A stretch of 64,000 bases of DNA from Laburnicola sp. R22_1 (taxonomy: Eukaryota; Ascomycota; Dothideomycetes; Pleosporales; Didymosphaeriaceae). The stretch spans positions 4,092,001-4,156,000 of the forward strand of contig JACONQ010000004.1 of NCBI GenBank assembly GCA_014281115.1, read 5' to 3'. The notes under the pieces were generated by a model. The model had not been told where the DNA came from. It saw nothing but the letters and a program-made list of their open reading frames with translations, and ran no database searches. Position 1 is the stretch's first letter, and each line of letters begins with the position of its first letter. A program made the translations under genes and the position numbers. Below are positions 43,284-55,834 of the stretch, piece by piece.

Positions 43284-44736
43284 TCACTCCCTCCGCTCAA
43301 CCACCACCCGCCGCACAGCCGGGACCTCGGCCCCCTTCCCAAACCCCACCACCATCTCCCTCACGACGCGCCACTCCCTCCCCCTCACAATCCCCCCCAC
43401 AAGCCACCCCTGCTTCTCCACCTCAAACGGCCCATCCTCCCCCACCGCATGCGCCAGCACCGTCTCCACCCCCAACTGCGCCACACACGCCGCCTCCTTC
43501 GCACTCCCCGGGATGCCGATATCCTCCAACGGCCGCGTCACCACCTCATCCGGCAGCACCTCCTCCATATAATCCACAATCTCGGTATTCTGCGCGCCCG
43601 GCCCACAGATGAACACCTCGTCGACGGTGCGGCCCGCGGGGCAGTGCGCGGCCACCAGCCTGCGATACTGCCTGACGATGTTCTCGGCCGTGATGCGGGT
43701 GATGGTCGCGATGGTGTCGGCGTCCTCCATGCCGAGGAAGAGACACTCGTCGATGAGGGCCTGGACCTCGTGGCCGCCGAACATCTCCGTCGCGATGGCC
43801 AGCGGCGGCGCGCGCGCCGCGTAGTCGTTGCGCTCCAGGAAGCGCCGCACCACGTATTCGTTGATGCGGCCGTGGGCCGCGTACGCCCCCGTGGGGTCCA
43901 TTTCCACCTCCGCCGACGTCGCGTAGCGCATTGCGTAGTCGATGAACATGGTGCCGGGGCCGCAGATGGAGCTGGGGGGTGGGCGGGGGCGGTTTCCGCC
44001 GAGGACGAGGGGGGAATCATGGTGATGATGGCGAGGTCGTTGATGGTGAGGCAGACGCGGAATTTGGTGGCATGCTGGAGGAGGAGGGTGTCGATGGGGG
44101 GTGCGGCCGAGGGGTTGAGCGCGTTGACGGGCCGGCGCGTCATGGGGAGGTTGGTGGCTGTTGTGATGCCTGTTTCGGCGGCTACGACGGCGGTCCAGCT
44201 TTGGAAGGATGGGCCTGGGTCGGGTTCGCCTGGGGGGGAAGCGGGCGTGGGGGGTTTCACCGAGGGGGGGATCGAGGCGGCACGTGAGGCGATGAGGTGG
44301 ACGGATTCGAGGGCGATTTTGTGGTGGCTGCAGAAGCGTTTGGCGGCGGTGGCATACATGTGGCCGAGCAGGCCATGCACGTGCACCATGGCTTTGGGGT
44401 TCCGGGGGTGGTCGCGGAGGAGGTTCAGGATCAGGGTTCGCAGCCGGAGGGGGACGTCGATGTCTTCGTACTACGTGAACGTTAGTGTCACCTGGAGCTT
44501 TGGGGGCACGCAAGGTACGGTACCTCGAGGATGGCCATGCGGAGAGGGTGCTCGGGGCTCTGCTGTCTGTAGTGAATGAGGGCGCAAGAGACGCCGTTGA
44601 AGGCGGCTCCCGAGCACATTCCGAGTACAGTCATGTCCAAGGGGTCGTTGGGCACATCTGGGGCTTCCCGCGGCGCACCCATCTTCTGCCGTGGCTCCGC
44701 CGTTGCGGAATTGTTTGGCATCGTCGAGGCCGCCAT
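43284..44736 (-). pseudogene. AnmK-like (anhydro-N-acetylmuramic acid kinase family) gene with one frameshift
   Basis: Exon 1 is 44736-44524; the second part runs from 44470 to a stop at 43284 but changes frame once, within about 43974-44014. This interval contains two runs of six G and no plausible intron, and one missing base would restore the frame. Sugar kinases of the ASKHA fold phosphorylate 1,6-anhydroMurNAc in bacteria; fungal relatives have unknown substrates. Family blocks include [94 protein letters not shown] and [19 protein letters not shown]. The N-terminal phosphate-binding motif, normally GxxSGTSxDGxD, reads [12 protein letters not shown], losing the Thr and both Asp residues. 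It may be a decaying gene, a pseudokinase, or a functional gene with a homopolymer assembly error plus divergence. Confidence 0.75.
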
Positions 44737-45899
44737 GACACCAAACGCACAGCAGCCACAGGGTGGAAGGTGTTCGCATCGCGTGGGTGGAGAGGCTCCA
44801 CTGCGATTGGGTGGCGGAGAAAAGAGCCGCACTCCACTCGCGGCCGCCGACGAAGTCGTTTTTGGAGGTGAGATGTGGTGTGGCCTCTATTGTTCGACTC
44901 GAATTCCCTCATATGGTTAGCCATGCGCTGCTGCCGAGTGACGAACTCTGGGCCGGGGGTGACTCCGGAAGACGCCATTCGGACCAAGGAAAGAGGCATG
45001 CAACGTGTATGCATCCGAGGTCGTGTCGACTACACGTGGGGACCTAGGCACGGCTGTCCACGTGTCTGCAGAGCCGCCCGGGCGCCCCACGTGCACTAGC
45101 CGTGTTACTGCAGCGACGCGTTTCAAGCATACATCACTCTCGACTCGACGTGACACAGATCACCTGGTCTAATTAATGTCCATGTGTCAGAAATTCCAAG
45201 CTGCTTGAATACCGCATCTTCAGTGCGAAGAGCAGATGAGGGGGCCCTTGACATGCGGGCCCTTGAGGACCGTGGATTCGTCGACGAAACCGATGTAGTG
45301 GCAGAGCTGCCGGTGGTGATGATATGTCGTACGCTTTTGGGAAACTAGGCTTCGACACATATGACATCATCCATAGTAAGTCGTGGGATGGCGAGACCGT
45401 CACAGTCGAGTGTCGTTACGACAGTAGAAGAAATGGGGGGTGGACTACCTACCTACTTAAATGGTTCCAAGAGGAGGTTGGATCGGGATCACGTAAGCAA
45501 CGCTAGCGCATGCATGCTTTCACAGCGGAGGGAAATAGGTAGTTGTGTATCCACAAGGACCTAGGATTAGCTAAAAATTCTAAGACTACAACGATAGATC
45601 CCGTGCTTGAATTCCAAACCCACTCACCATCTCTGCCAATACAGATAACCATACCCCCCACAAGCAGTCCACTCTAGCCACTATTTTCATCAACGTGAGT
45701 CTTCCGCGGCACCACCGCTTGGTAGCTGGCGTCCGGCCAGGCGTGCCGTGCTGGATACTGTGGAAGATGCTGGTCCGGCCGCAGACGGTAAAGGGCGACT
45801 CCCTGGGACGGGGCAAACTTGGAGATATGGTAATTGAGAGCCGTGCCGCTACGTCCGTCACAAACGGCCATGGCATGCTTCCGAGAGCCAAGATGCCAT
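44737..45899. other. Intergenic region
   Basis: 1.16 kb between two minus-strand genes. No supported gene. The right part is the 3' flank of the regulator gene. Confidence 0.5.
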
Positions 45900-47710
45900 T
45901 CAATCGACTCTCCATTCTGCTCTCAGGGCGTTGACGATCCATGTAGTCGGCCAACGTTGGCTCTTTTCAAAATCGATCAGCATCTCGAGAACCTCGTTCC
46001 TCTCTTTTGGGTCCGTAAGAAGAGGTCCCCATATGAAAATGGTATGACAAAGGGTGATGAGGCAGGGTACGACTTCGGGTGAGCTCCTGCAGGACCCGCA
46101 TATTGCGCGAATATGCTCCAGAAGCCGATGCTACCAGGGTCAGTAACTACAATCTTCACACGCAAGAACGGACCGTACGTCTGTATCGGTGAGCCCGGAT
46201 CCCAACGTGCGTATTGCGAATCTGGGTCCAGGCTTGTAAAGGAGCAGAAGGATGCAACTGAAGTGGTAGAAACCAAAGGCTATGACTGGCAAAGGTTAGA
46301 AATGTTCCTCAGTCCAAGAAGGGTAGCATACCATGCCAGTCGGCGGTGAAGAAAATCTCGGGGAAAACGCTGTTCTCGCACGCAGCACTGGTCCAAAGCG
46401 GATCGAAGCTCTGTGGACGTTCCGTCTTCCACCCGTGCGTATCATCCCAGAGCGTTTGCCATTGCTCCATTCGCATGCCTCGCTCTTGTGAGGTGTTTCC
46501 ATCGAAACAATAGTTGACAACGCGGGCACAAATCCATGTCATCTGATTTGCCCATGCCGTCTCCAACCTCAAGGTGGCGAGCGGATGCGAGTCGTGCATA
46601 GCGGCTGGCATGGGCTGCAGTTGCAAGGAGAAGTCGACGTTGGGGGGTTGTTGGTTGATGGTGGCATTATACAAGCACTGGCGAACGTACACCCAGAAGG
46701 CGGCATTGCGGAGAGTAGGAGCTGAGGGATCGACGGTCCTGGTTTGCGAAGACCGGAGGATAGCAGAAGTACCCGCCAGGTGCCGTTCACTGTCTTTGCC
46801 GGATTCAGAGGGCAAGCTCAGCTGCTCAAAAAAGCGCAGGATGACAATGGCACAGAGGAGGTCGTCGTCGTGCAAAGCCGTATTCAGCTCAAGCCGTTGG
46901 ATGACCAGCGCAAGGCAAGCCTGGTGAGCTTCCTCGGCCTTGCCGTCGTCTCGCAGATGGCGGGATGAGAAACAGATGATGGCATGCAGCAGAATAGAGC
47001 AGTTCTTGACCTGCTCCGGCATTTGCAGCGTGAACTGCCGCGCTGGGCTCGTCCCATCGAGCCACCTACCCAGATCTAAGCAGCGTCAGCACATCTACCT
47101 GGAAACGTCTTGTGCAACTGGACCTACGCTCCGCGTAGTGGCGCACGAGCCGGACATCGTAGCGGGACAGCGGGACCGAGTGGTGACGCGGCAAGGCTCT
47201 CGAAAAGACGGGCGGCACCGTGACGCGTCCGCTGCTGAGCGTGCTCGTGGGCGAGGTGATTTGCGACAAGAACGGCGAGGCCGTCGATTGTTGCAGTCCC
47301 GTCGTCGCTTGTCCCGCTGGAGTGATGCTGGTCTCGGTGCTCTCGCTGCGTCTACCCCGGCCGCCGGCCTCTTCGTCGACGTCCATTTTCTGGTTCGCGT
47401 CTGCCTCCGTCCTGGGCGTTCCGCTCGACGAGCTTGGGGATGGCTGGTAGCCGCGGAATCTGGGTTGGGACGTCTCCCACTGGCAGTCGCGGCTCTTCTT
47501 GCTGCAGTTTCCACATGTCGGGTGCACCTCGTCGCCTGCTCAATCCGTCAACGTCAATGGGGACGCTCTCAGGCCATTGGCATGACTGCTTGCTCACACT
47601 TTACACGGCGTTGCCGGCACGTCAAACTGCAGCCGTTGGTCAGTGGCGCGCCCGGCCGTTGGGTGCGGAAGAGGCACTCACCAGCCGCTTTTGGAGCGGA
47701 ATTTCCCCAT
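45900..47710 (-). CDS. Zn2Cys6 fungal transcription factor
   Basis: Six exons: 47710-47682 (29 nt), 47626-47598 (29 nt), 47535-47128, 47075-46332, 46285-46179 and 46130-45900, encoding 515 aa. The N-terminus has the complete binuclear zinc cluster [37 protein letters not shown] with C10, C13, C20, C27, C30 and C37. It appears only after both 29-nt exons are joined. An acidic/Ser-rich linker follows. From about 145 comes the fungal Zn-cluster C-terminal domain: LVRHYAEHLGRWLDGTSPARQFTLQMPEQVKNCSILLHAIICFSSRHL, ICARVVNYC, then FYHFSCILLLLYKPGPRFAI and WPTTWIVNALRAEW at the end. It is a nuclear DNA-binding regulator. No target is evident; the neighbouring sugar-kinase-like gene is a possible but unsupported one. 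Introns are 46-62 nt. Confidence 0.88.
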
Positions 47711-48987
47711 ATCTCGCGTGCTTGGCCTTCGAAACGAGACAAGGCTTTGGACGCAGAGAGAGGCTCGATCCTGACTTCGATACGCGACGGCGACAGCTGA
47801 ACCACCTCTTTGGTGCAGCGGACCGTGCCGTCGTCACCCTATCGTACCATGTTACATCATGGGTGTATCATCGCAAACCAATGCAGGGCGTTGTCTAGTG
47901 GGAACACGTTCGTGGCGGCCGGGTCGATTCGACTCGCTGCGGGAGCATATACCGGCCCACTCCCAAGCTACGCGAGAGTGACCAACCCACGAGGCACCGG
48001 TGTTGTTCTCCGAGCGTGCTTGGCCGCTGTGGGCCGTCTTGTCGCCTACTGGTCCGGGCAGTCCTCCGTTCCGCAAATGCAAATACAGGAGCTTTCGATT
48101 CCGCCCTGCTCAGCTCGAGGCTGCCACGGAAGGCATTGGTCAGTGGTGACAGACTACGAAAAGTATCCGACACCCGGGACCATAATAAACCTGCTTGTAC
48201 ACGGGGGAGCGGGTGATGCACATTTGCACGAGACAAATACCTACTCGGCCCCTTTTGCCGACCACGTTCGGATATTTCAGCCGACCAACCAAAGCAGTTC
48301 GATCCATGCTTCTGCATATGCATCTACGAACTGGACCCTCTCTGCACGTGGCAAAGCTCGCCACGACTTCAGAATTCCACAGAACAGGCTCACGACATGT
48401 AGTAGCAAGGAGAAATACCAGCCTCGTCCAGGCGGCTTAAGGCCTTGAAGAGAAGTACATCGACGCACGACATCCACGCCTTGAACGTAGCACGCTACCT
48501 TGATAAACGACAGCTTTCCCTCAAACAACTTTCTATATCGCTTCGTGTCGATAGTAAACAACCGCTGTCATCTTGCGAGATTCTCATCTATTTCAATCCC
48601 CTGCAATTCACGGAAAGGGGGGACACAAGAGGCACGAAAACCTAGTACTAGCACGTAGTAGTAGTAGTAGCAGCAGCAGTAGTACCATAACATACACTCA
48701 ACAGCAATGATTTCATTATTAGAATTCCGCACCATAATAATGCCAACTCACAACTCACTACCCCACTCCTCTATACTACCCCAAGCCCCAAGAGAAAAAC
48801 AAATAAAACCCCCCTACACATACAATACACAATCATCCATTCTGCTTCCAGCCACCCAGCATACCTACCTATCCTACTATAAACAAATAAACAAACATTA
48901 TCTACCTTTCTAACCCACACAAACAACACGAGAACCATTACGTTTATTTATTTCCTTAGAATAATACCATCTATACTATACTATATA
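47711..48987. other. Upstream region of the regulator gene; no gene
   Basis: 1.28 kb. A GTA/AGC trinucleotide run is at about 48656-48684, followed by an A/C-rich low-complexity stretch to 48950. Short plus-strand frames near 47810-48448 have no motifs. Confidence 0.5.
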
Positions 48988-51123
48988 CCGAATTCGGCCA
49001 CTCAACGCACAGACCCCACTCAACGCACAGTTTGAGGATAGCCACCACTATTACTTTTGAAGCTGCAGAGCTCTATATATATCGTAAAATCACTAGATTT
49101 TTTAGAGTAGCATTTGCAGAAGCTTGATAAATCGATTAGCAACAATAAACTACGTGTGATACCTCTGTGGGAGGCGTACTTTGCGAGTGCGCGTTAATGG
49201 GCCGGATGCCTCCACCACCCCTTCAATAACTAATAGATCCTCAACATCAACCTCTAGGTCCTTAATAACATGAGCAGGAGGTGCAGGAGCCTCAAGGCTA
49301 CGCGCCTTACCCTTTTTAGCCAATTATATATCAGTCCTAAGTTGCTTTTTAGCTGCGCGCGCAAGTAGATCTACTTCGCGCTCTGCCGCCTTCCTCTACT
49401 GTTCTTGCAACCTAACCTCTTTTGCAGCCATCCTTTTCTGCGCCCTCTGCTTAAGCATAGCCTGTTTCTCCTGCTTTTTCTGCTCCTTAGCTAGCTTGTT
49501 GCGCTCCTTCTAGTGTTGTAGTTCTTCTGCTTTGGCGTCTTTTTCAGCCTGGCGATTGCGGGCAGCCTTAACTTTTAATAGCAACCAGAAGACGGCGCCG
49601 CCAGCGTAATTCTCAGAGGGTTCAAGTAGTAATGCCTTGCCACGCTTACGGCGCTTCTTCTCATTAAAAAGGGCATCTCTAAGGCGATCGTTTTCGTGCT
49701 AGACGAGCTATTTCTGAGTCGCTATTGCGTGTATTGTGTGAGACAGCTGCGAGACGCGTTTATCATTAAGATCCTCAACTACCTATCGTAGAAGTCCTTC
49801 AATTTTACGCCAATCGCTTGCAGAGAGTACTAACGACGTGCTATCGCTGCTTAATGGCCTCTTAGGCTCTAGATCCTTAAATTTCTTTAATATAGCGTTG
49901 CTATTCAGCGGAGAGATGCTAGTAACTTTGAAGGCGTTAATTATTGTTTCTTTGGCGAATGCAACTCTGCATGCCTTATAGAAGAAGCGGAAGAAGTCGC
50001 GCTTAGTGATAGATGTGAGTCCTTGGCTGTTGTACATGAATTCGGAGAGCTCTTTTGTATATGCAGCTAAAAGAGGCTTAAAAAGGCAGACACCTAGAGG
50101 CTGTAGCGTATGAGTTGAATGCGGCGGGTAGATAGCTAGGAGGATTCGATTTTGATTGCAGAACTCGATAAACTCTATAGTAACGTGTGAGCCATGCCCA
50201 TCAAGAATTAGGAGTCGATAGTCGCGCTTTGCCTTCTTCTTAGTCTCCTTTTAAAAGCACCTCTTAAGCCAGGCAATCCCAAGTTCGTTGTTTGTCCATC
50301 CAGATGGTGATGAGGCGAAAAAGGCCTGGTGCTCTTAAGGATTGAAATCTTATAGCTATATGTCCTGGATGTTGCCAGAAGCCGCCTAATATATTAGGGC
50401 AGGTTTGAGAGAGCTGCCGTCGGCGCATATACAAGCTATTGTCGTTATCCACTCTCTATTACCGTCCTGGAGTACCTGCTTAACGCCTCCTTGCTCATAT
50501 CGCTGTCGAGAGAACACGCGCTTCATTTTTAACACTACCCCAATCAAGAAGCCCTTCTCATCCATATTGTATATATTTGACGGTGCGATGTTGTACTGCT
50601 TAATCTTATCGTCTAAAAGCTTAAAATAGAGGGCGTATTTGAAGGCTGAATCGGCTTTGTAGCGCTGGCTATCGATGCCAGATGTCTATCGCGATATAAG
50701 GTCAATTTGATGCCGCGCAATGTAGCAATTAACCCAGTAATTTCCTGGCTCTTGATGTGCTATTTCTCCAGCGAAATTTCGTATCATCTCTCTCGTAGGG
50801 GGTAGGCCTTGTACACACAGCTTATCAATGTACTGTAGTAGCTGTTTTTCCTGTGTATTGTTGAGGAGTCGCTTTTTTTCGGCCCGAGTTGCATAGGTGC
50901 CCTGAACCCCTCGATAGCGCTTCGAGAGCCGCGACCGCTCAACGCCGTACTCCCGAGCAACCTGGGATATATTAGGACGTTCTCCTAGCTTCAGGGATTT
51001 TAAAGCTTCAACAGCTGCGTCGATCGGGTCCATATTGGTGGAGTTATGAGGTGTTGAAAATATACGATTTTTAGTGTTAACTGTGCGTTGAGTGGGGTCT
51101 GTGCGTTGAGTGGCCGAATACGG
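48988..51123 (-). mobile_element. RIP-inactivated pogo/Fot1-type element, 2,136 bp
   Basis: Terminal inverted repeats of about 45 bp (CCGAATTCGGCCACTCAACG... left; CCGTATTCGG... on the right, one mismatch) are flanked by TA (48986-48987, 51124-51125). Each TIR itself contains CCACTCAACGCACAG twice in direct order. The interior encodes a transposase with many stops. Confidence 0.92.
49190..51033 (-). pseudogene. Pogo/Fot1-like DDE transposase, degraded
   Basis: Starts at 51033 with MDPIDAAVEALKSLKLGERP and a psq-type HTH (ISQVAREYGVERSRLSKRYRG), then a CENP-B HTH (EKQLLQYIDKLCVQGLPPTREMIRNFA). Next come IYNMDEKGFLIG (first Asp), RDYRLLILDGHGSHVTIEFIEFC (second Asp), LAIYPPHSTHTLQPLGVCLF (PPHSTH block) and a C-terminal Lys/Glu-rich coiled coil. 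At least eight in-frame stops interrupt it, at codons explained by C-to-T change (CAG to TAG, CAA to TAA, CGA to TGA), the RIP pattern. Small frameshifts were not excluded. Normal length would be about 550-600 aa. Confidence 0.88.
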
Positions 51124-52407
51124 TACCCTACCTTACCACTCCTCTTACAGGCAGCTTTACCTCAGTCGAACAATTAATCCAATACGATTCGCAAACCCTT
51201 TGTACTTTCCCTTCCTTTCCTCCCCTCCCCTTATCCTTCCCATCTAATAAAAAAGTAAGCTAAGTAAGTTATTATATATATCCCTCATTCTCCCCCGGGG
51301 TCAATCCGTGATGTCACGTGATCCCGGGCCGGCTGTTTGACCGACCACCATGTTACGTAATCGATGATTTCTTCGACAACATTTTTCGCTGCAATAACAA
51401 CGACAACAATTACAATAGCAACTCTATTAACTGCCGTCGCTAATACTGCCGTGCAGAAAGTTAACAACAAAATTATTGTTATTTTATATATATTTTGTTA
51501 CTACTACTGTGTGCTAGATACTAGGTTTTAGTGCCTCCTGTTTTACTCCTCTCTGTGTATGGTGCAGACTCGACCTTAGTTAGAATCTCCACACAACGAA
51601 GATCTTCAATATACCCTCCCCTCCTCCACACACACACACACTACCCACTAACTTATTTATTTATTAGCCTAGCCTAGCCCAGCCCAACCCAACCCAACCT
51701 AATTATACTTTATAACCCTACACACACATATACACACACTATGTGGCGTTAATTAAATCTACCTAGGGGTAGGACGACAAAGGCTTTCATCTCAAATAAC
51801 ATGACAAAAAAAGCAGAGCCCCCTGTTTAGTAATCAAAAAGAGCGTAAAAAATGTGATCACAAAAAAAAGCATACACACACTACATAGCACATACCTTCC
51901 TCCATTACCCTATAATAAAAAAACTAACCAAACAGTACAACATACATACATACACTACCCCCAAAAAAACAGCAGCAAAATAAAACTAAAACCAACCCCA
52001 GGACCGAACCCCCCCTCTGCCTACTTCCTCTCCCCTACTATATTTCCTACACCACCCTCCCCTCCCCTCCCCTCCCCTCCCCTCCCCTCCCCCACAACAA
52101 CCATCTACTCCTTCACATAACCTCACAACCCCCTACCCCCTTAAAAACCCAAAATAACAAAGTAATGTTATATTTCATCTATAAGCCAAAAAAAAAACCC
52201 CCCACCCCAAAAAAACACCAGAGGTACAAGTTATCAGGATATCGCCGAAAATGCATACGCCAATCCAGTCCACCCCAACCCATCCCAACCTAACCCAACC
52301 CAACCTAACCCAACCACCATACCATGCACGCATACACCATGACCAAAGCACAAAACCCCCCACACACAATGCGACTCCCCCTCCCCTCCCATCCCCAATA
52401 CCACCCC
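51124..52407. other. Low-complexity AT/CT-rich intergenic region
   Basis: Contains an A-rich tract, a (CCCTC)n run at about 52054-52092 and CCAACC/CCTAACC-like repeats at about 52264-52317. No gene is supported. The right end is the 3' flank of the F-box gene. Confidence 0.6.
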
Positions 52408-55268
52408 CTACGGCCTCAACACCCCATGCCTCCTCCGAAACGCCTCAACCCTCTCCTCATAAAACAAAATCTCCCTAACCCTCAACTTGGGCGCCCTCTT
52501 CTCCTCCTCCAAAAGCTCCTCCTCCTCCTCCCCATCCCCCTCCTCACTCCTCGCCTCCTCCTCCCCCTCCGAATCCGTAACCTCGCCCTCCTCCGCCCCA
52601 ACCCCACCGCCCACCATCCCACCGCCATCCTCCTCATCCTCATCCTCCGTCGCCTCCGACTCATCATCCGACATCATCGGATCATGCACCACGTACCCCG
52701 CGCCACCCGCGCCGCCATCCCCCACATTCATCCCATCATGTCGCAAGTCATAATTCGAAGGCCTATTTTCCAAAATCTCAAAACACTTCGACGAGAGGCC
52801 CATGTAGCAGAGCTCGATTTCGGGCCGCAGGTGGACAATGTCGAGGATCTGGTAGGCGAGCTCCCGCGGGTCAATGTTATTGCCGTGCGCGTGGTCGGCG
52901 ATGAAAGGAATGTACAGCGATCGAATGTGGGGTATCAAAGGAAGTCGTTGAAGGAAATGATGCTATGTCGCGTTAGCACTACGTGCCATACAGGGGAACA
53001 CGTCAGACGGCTTACCCAGTCTTTGTAGTCAATCGATACGGCGAGCTCGCGCAGCTTGTTCATTCTTCCACTCGTGATGAAGGTGAGAATCTCGCGGTTC
53101 AGCATCCACCTCCGCCATCTCGAACTGCTGGTTGCATGGCCGTCCGGGCCCTTGTCGCTGCTGTCAATCATCAGCTTCTTCAAGCTGGATCGATGCCGCC
53201 GCAGTGGTCCTCGGTAGATCGCATCTACCGTCACGGCAGATTGGTAGGATCGGCCTTCTTGCAAAAAGAGCACCTCTAGACTGTTGGGAGCCAGGGTTTC
53301 CTTCAAGAAGGATATCAGTGAAGGGGACACCGTGTTCGTGTGGATCTTCTTGAGACTGAGGCTGAACTCGGATCGGAGGGTATACGAGGCCTTGTAGGCT
53401 CTGGAAGAAGACGGCGAGCCGGCGGGGTATGCCGCGCGAGGGGTGTACGTCCTTCGAAGAGACTTCCACAGCTGCTCGTGGTTGCTGCAATTGAGCAGCG
53501 TGAGGGTCGTCAGCATCGACCAGTCGAAAGCTTTTAGGACCACAGGGACGGAGAGGGGCACGCGTTCCAGCTCCAACACCTCCAGTCTCAATTTTCCCGT
53601 CAGTTTGGGTTGTTCGGACACGGGATCGCTGATATGACAATCGCTGGCTTTGCTTCTTCCTGGCGTGAGGGGATCCTGGAAAAGCGGAACATCGGATCCC
53701 GTCTGTAGGCTGCCAACCGGCTGCGTAGCTGGGTCAATGTCCAGCGACTGCATCCCATCTACAAGGCTGGCCCCTTCCGTCACCGCAGGTTCCTCAATTG
53801 GGATTTCCAAGTGGTCCGTGTTATTTTCCGGTTCTCGGTCGTGTGCTTGCGCAGCCACGGGCGATGCACTTGCCATTCCGGATTTGGTAGCCATTCCGAG
53901 TGATCTACCGCCCGCTGTGGCGCTATTCGCAGGTGGAGCAGGCTGTTCGTCAGAGTGTCGCAAGTTGTGGATTCTGCCCACTAGAATGCCCAGAACGCCC
54001 CCCAGTCTCTTTTCTCCGATCGTGCTTGCGCCGGTCCATGAAGCATCGTAGTCCACCTGCTGAATCCCATGGCCCTCCCACGTAGTAACCCAATCGCGCT
54101 GTTGCGCATGGGGTGCGATGCCGACCCTGAGCTCCCGGAGCTTCTTCTGAGACCGCGCTATGAGAATGCTCATCTCGTCCAAATAGGGCAATTCGTCAAT
54201 ATCCAGGACACTCAGGCTCTTTAGGGGAGGTATGACGGAAAAGGTAGGATATTCCACCCGGTCGATGCCAGACGGGTGGGGTGATTGCAAGAATTGCTGG
54301 GGGACCACGACAGGCGGCGGTATAGCAACGACTCCACTAGGATGGGCCGTGTTGGGCGGCGGCGGTACATTGACGTTGAGTATCATGGGGGGAGCGGGTG
54401 GGGGCACAGGTGCATCTATCGTGTTGTCATGCCATCGAATCCATAGGCGCTCCAGGCGACAGTCTTCGCCATCCGTCCGATCGGCCAGGCTGGAGAGCGC
54501 TAACCAGACATCCCGGAGCACACCGGTCGGCATGTCCCAGACAAAGGTTTCGAGATTGACCATGCGAGCAATGGCCAGTGCCACGAGCGTCCCGAGCATC
54601 TTCCCGCCCTCCTTGGATATCATGTACTCCTGGACCCAGGCCGCTGGCCCATTGCCCAGGGAGAACTTTTTGGTGAACTGGGCATAGTAGTTGCCGAATC
54701 GACGCCGTGGAATCGGGTAGGATTTTGCAGAAGGCCTGCCCACGGTGGACTGGGGCCCGGACTGGTGCCGCAGTCGGTTCTGGTGCGGGAAGCAGTCGTC
54801 GGCCATGACCAGCGTCGCCAGGCCATAGGTGAGGGCGTCGACGCCCGACCGCGGCTCGGTGTGGGTGCTTTCATCGGGCCATACAATGTCGAAGCGCGAG
54901 TATATGCATGGGATGGCCAGGCGGTGCAGGGCCGAGTGGCAGAGGGCGAGCGAGGTGAGGTCGTTGGTGTGTGGAAGCTACGTAAGGCGGCGTCAGCGTG
55001 CGCGCAGACACGGCGCGTCACAGTAATGCATGCTTACCTGTTGTATGATTTCCTTGAGGACGTCGACGGGCAGGTCCAGCAGTCGCAGCGGGCCGCCGCC
55101 AGCCTTGTCTTTTCCTTTGAGCGACACGGCGCCGCTGCTGCTGGGCTCAGGCTGCTCGCGCGGCGGCCTGGCGGGCGTGCCGTCGGGCGAGTGCGACGTG
55201 GCCCGCGCCAGCTCGTCGTCGGAGAGCGAGGGGGAGCGTGTCCTGGGCGTGCCGGGCTGTGAATCCAT
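52408..55268 (-). CDS. F-box protein with long LRR-like C-terminus
   Basis: Exons 55268-55038, 54977-53016 and 52962-52408 encode 915 aa. It is a likely substrate receptor of an SCF (Skp1-Cul1-F-box) ubiquitin ligase. The F-box motif is about 60-110: GPLRLLDLPVDVLKEIIQQLPHTNDLTSLALCHSALHRLAIPCIYSRFDIVW. The first intron falls inside it. The rest is rich in Leu-spaced beta-helix stretches (LKSLSVLDIDELPYLDEM, KLRLEVLELERVPL, LTTLTLLNCSNHEQLW, SLEVLFLQEG, LRELAVSIDYKDW) consistent with a degenerate leucine-rich repeat domain. There is a Pro-rich insertion at about 240-290. The C-terminus holds a long acidic run (about 830-890). Introns are 60 and 53 nt. The substrate is unknown. Confidence 0.85.
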
Positions 55269-55834
55269 GGTGGGTAGAGAATTAGAGCAGGGTCGGGTGG
55301 CGCCTCACGAGCGTCGCTACGACACGGGCCCTCATGGAGAAGCGGCGACCTCGGGAGCCGGGCGGAGGGCAGCGCAGCGCAGCGCAGCAGGTATAGGTGA
55401 TGTGCGGCAGCGCGTCGCGACGTCGTCTGGAGGTGGAGAGGTCCGTCACAGGTTACGTGTAGGGTTAGGCGCTGGCCACTGTGATTTCACAACCCTAGCG
55501 GCCCGAGGGACCCTGGCAGCGATCCACCTAGTAGCGCTCCCACCACCCTCTGTCCAGATGTGTTTGTGTTTGAACCCCATGCCACCACACGTTACAGTAA
55601 CTGCTTTGCAATTCGATGCTATCAAACCACAACTACAAGCCATGAACAAAACCACGGTCCAGCACAGACCACAACCCCGTCCATGCAGTCCACCAGCCAT
55701 CGCAAAAACACGTGTGGGTATATACATCACCAACTCACATTGACATGTCCACCCCAGATTGGCACGCTCTTCCCATGCCCCCAAGTTGCCTCGTCCGCCT
55801 ATTTGAACGCCGTGTCAGACCCATATTTCTTTTC
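55269..55834. other. Spacer between F-box and SMC6 genes
   Basis: 566 bp, holding the F-box gene promoter and the SMC6 3' end. No gene seen. Confidence 0.55.

Noticed and set aside
43449..44579. 376-codon plus-strand open frame
   Set aside because: Antisense to the AnmK-like gene; GC-rich shadow with Arg/His bias and no family resemblance.
52264..52317. Telomere-like CCTAACCC repeats
   Set aside because: The units vary (CCAACC, CCTAACC) and never form (CCCTAA)n; it lies in general low-complexity DNA.
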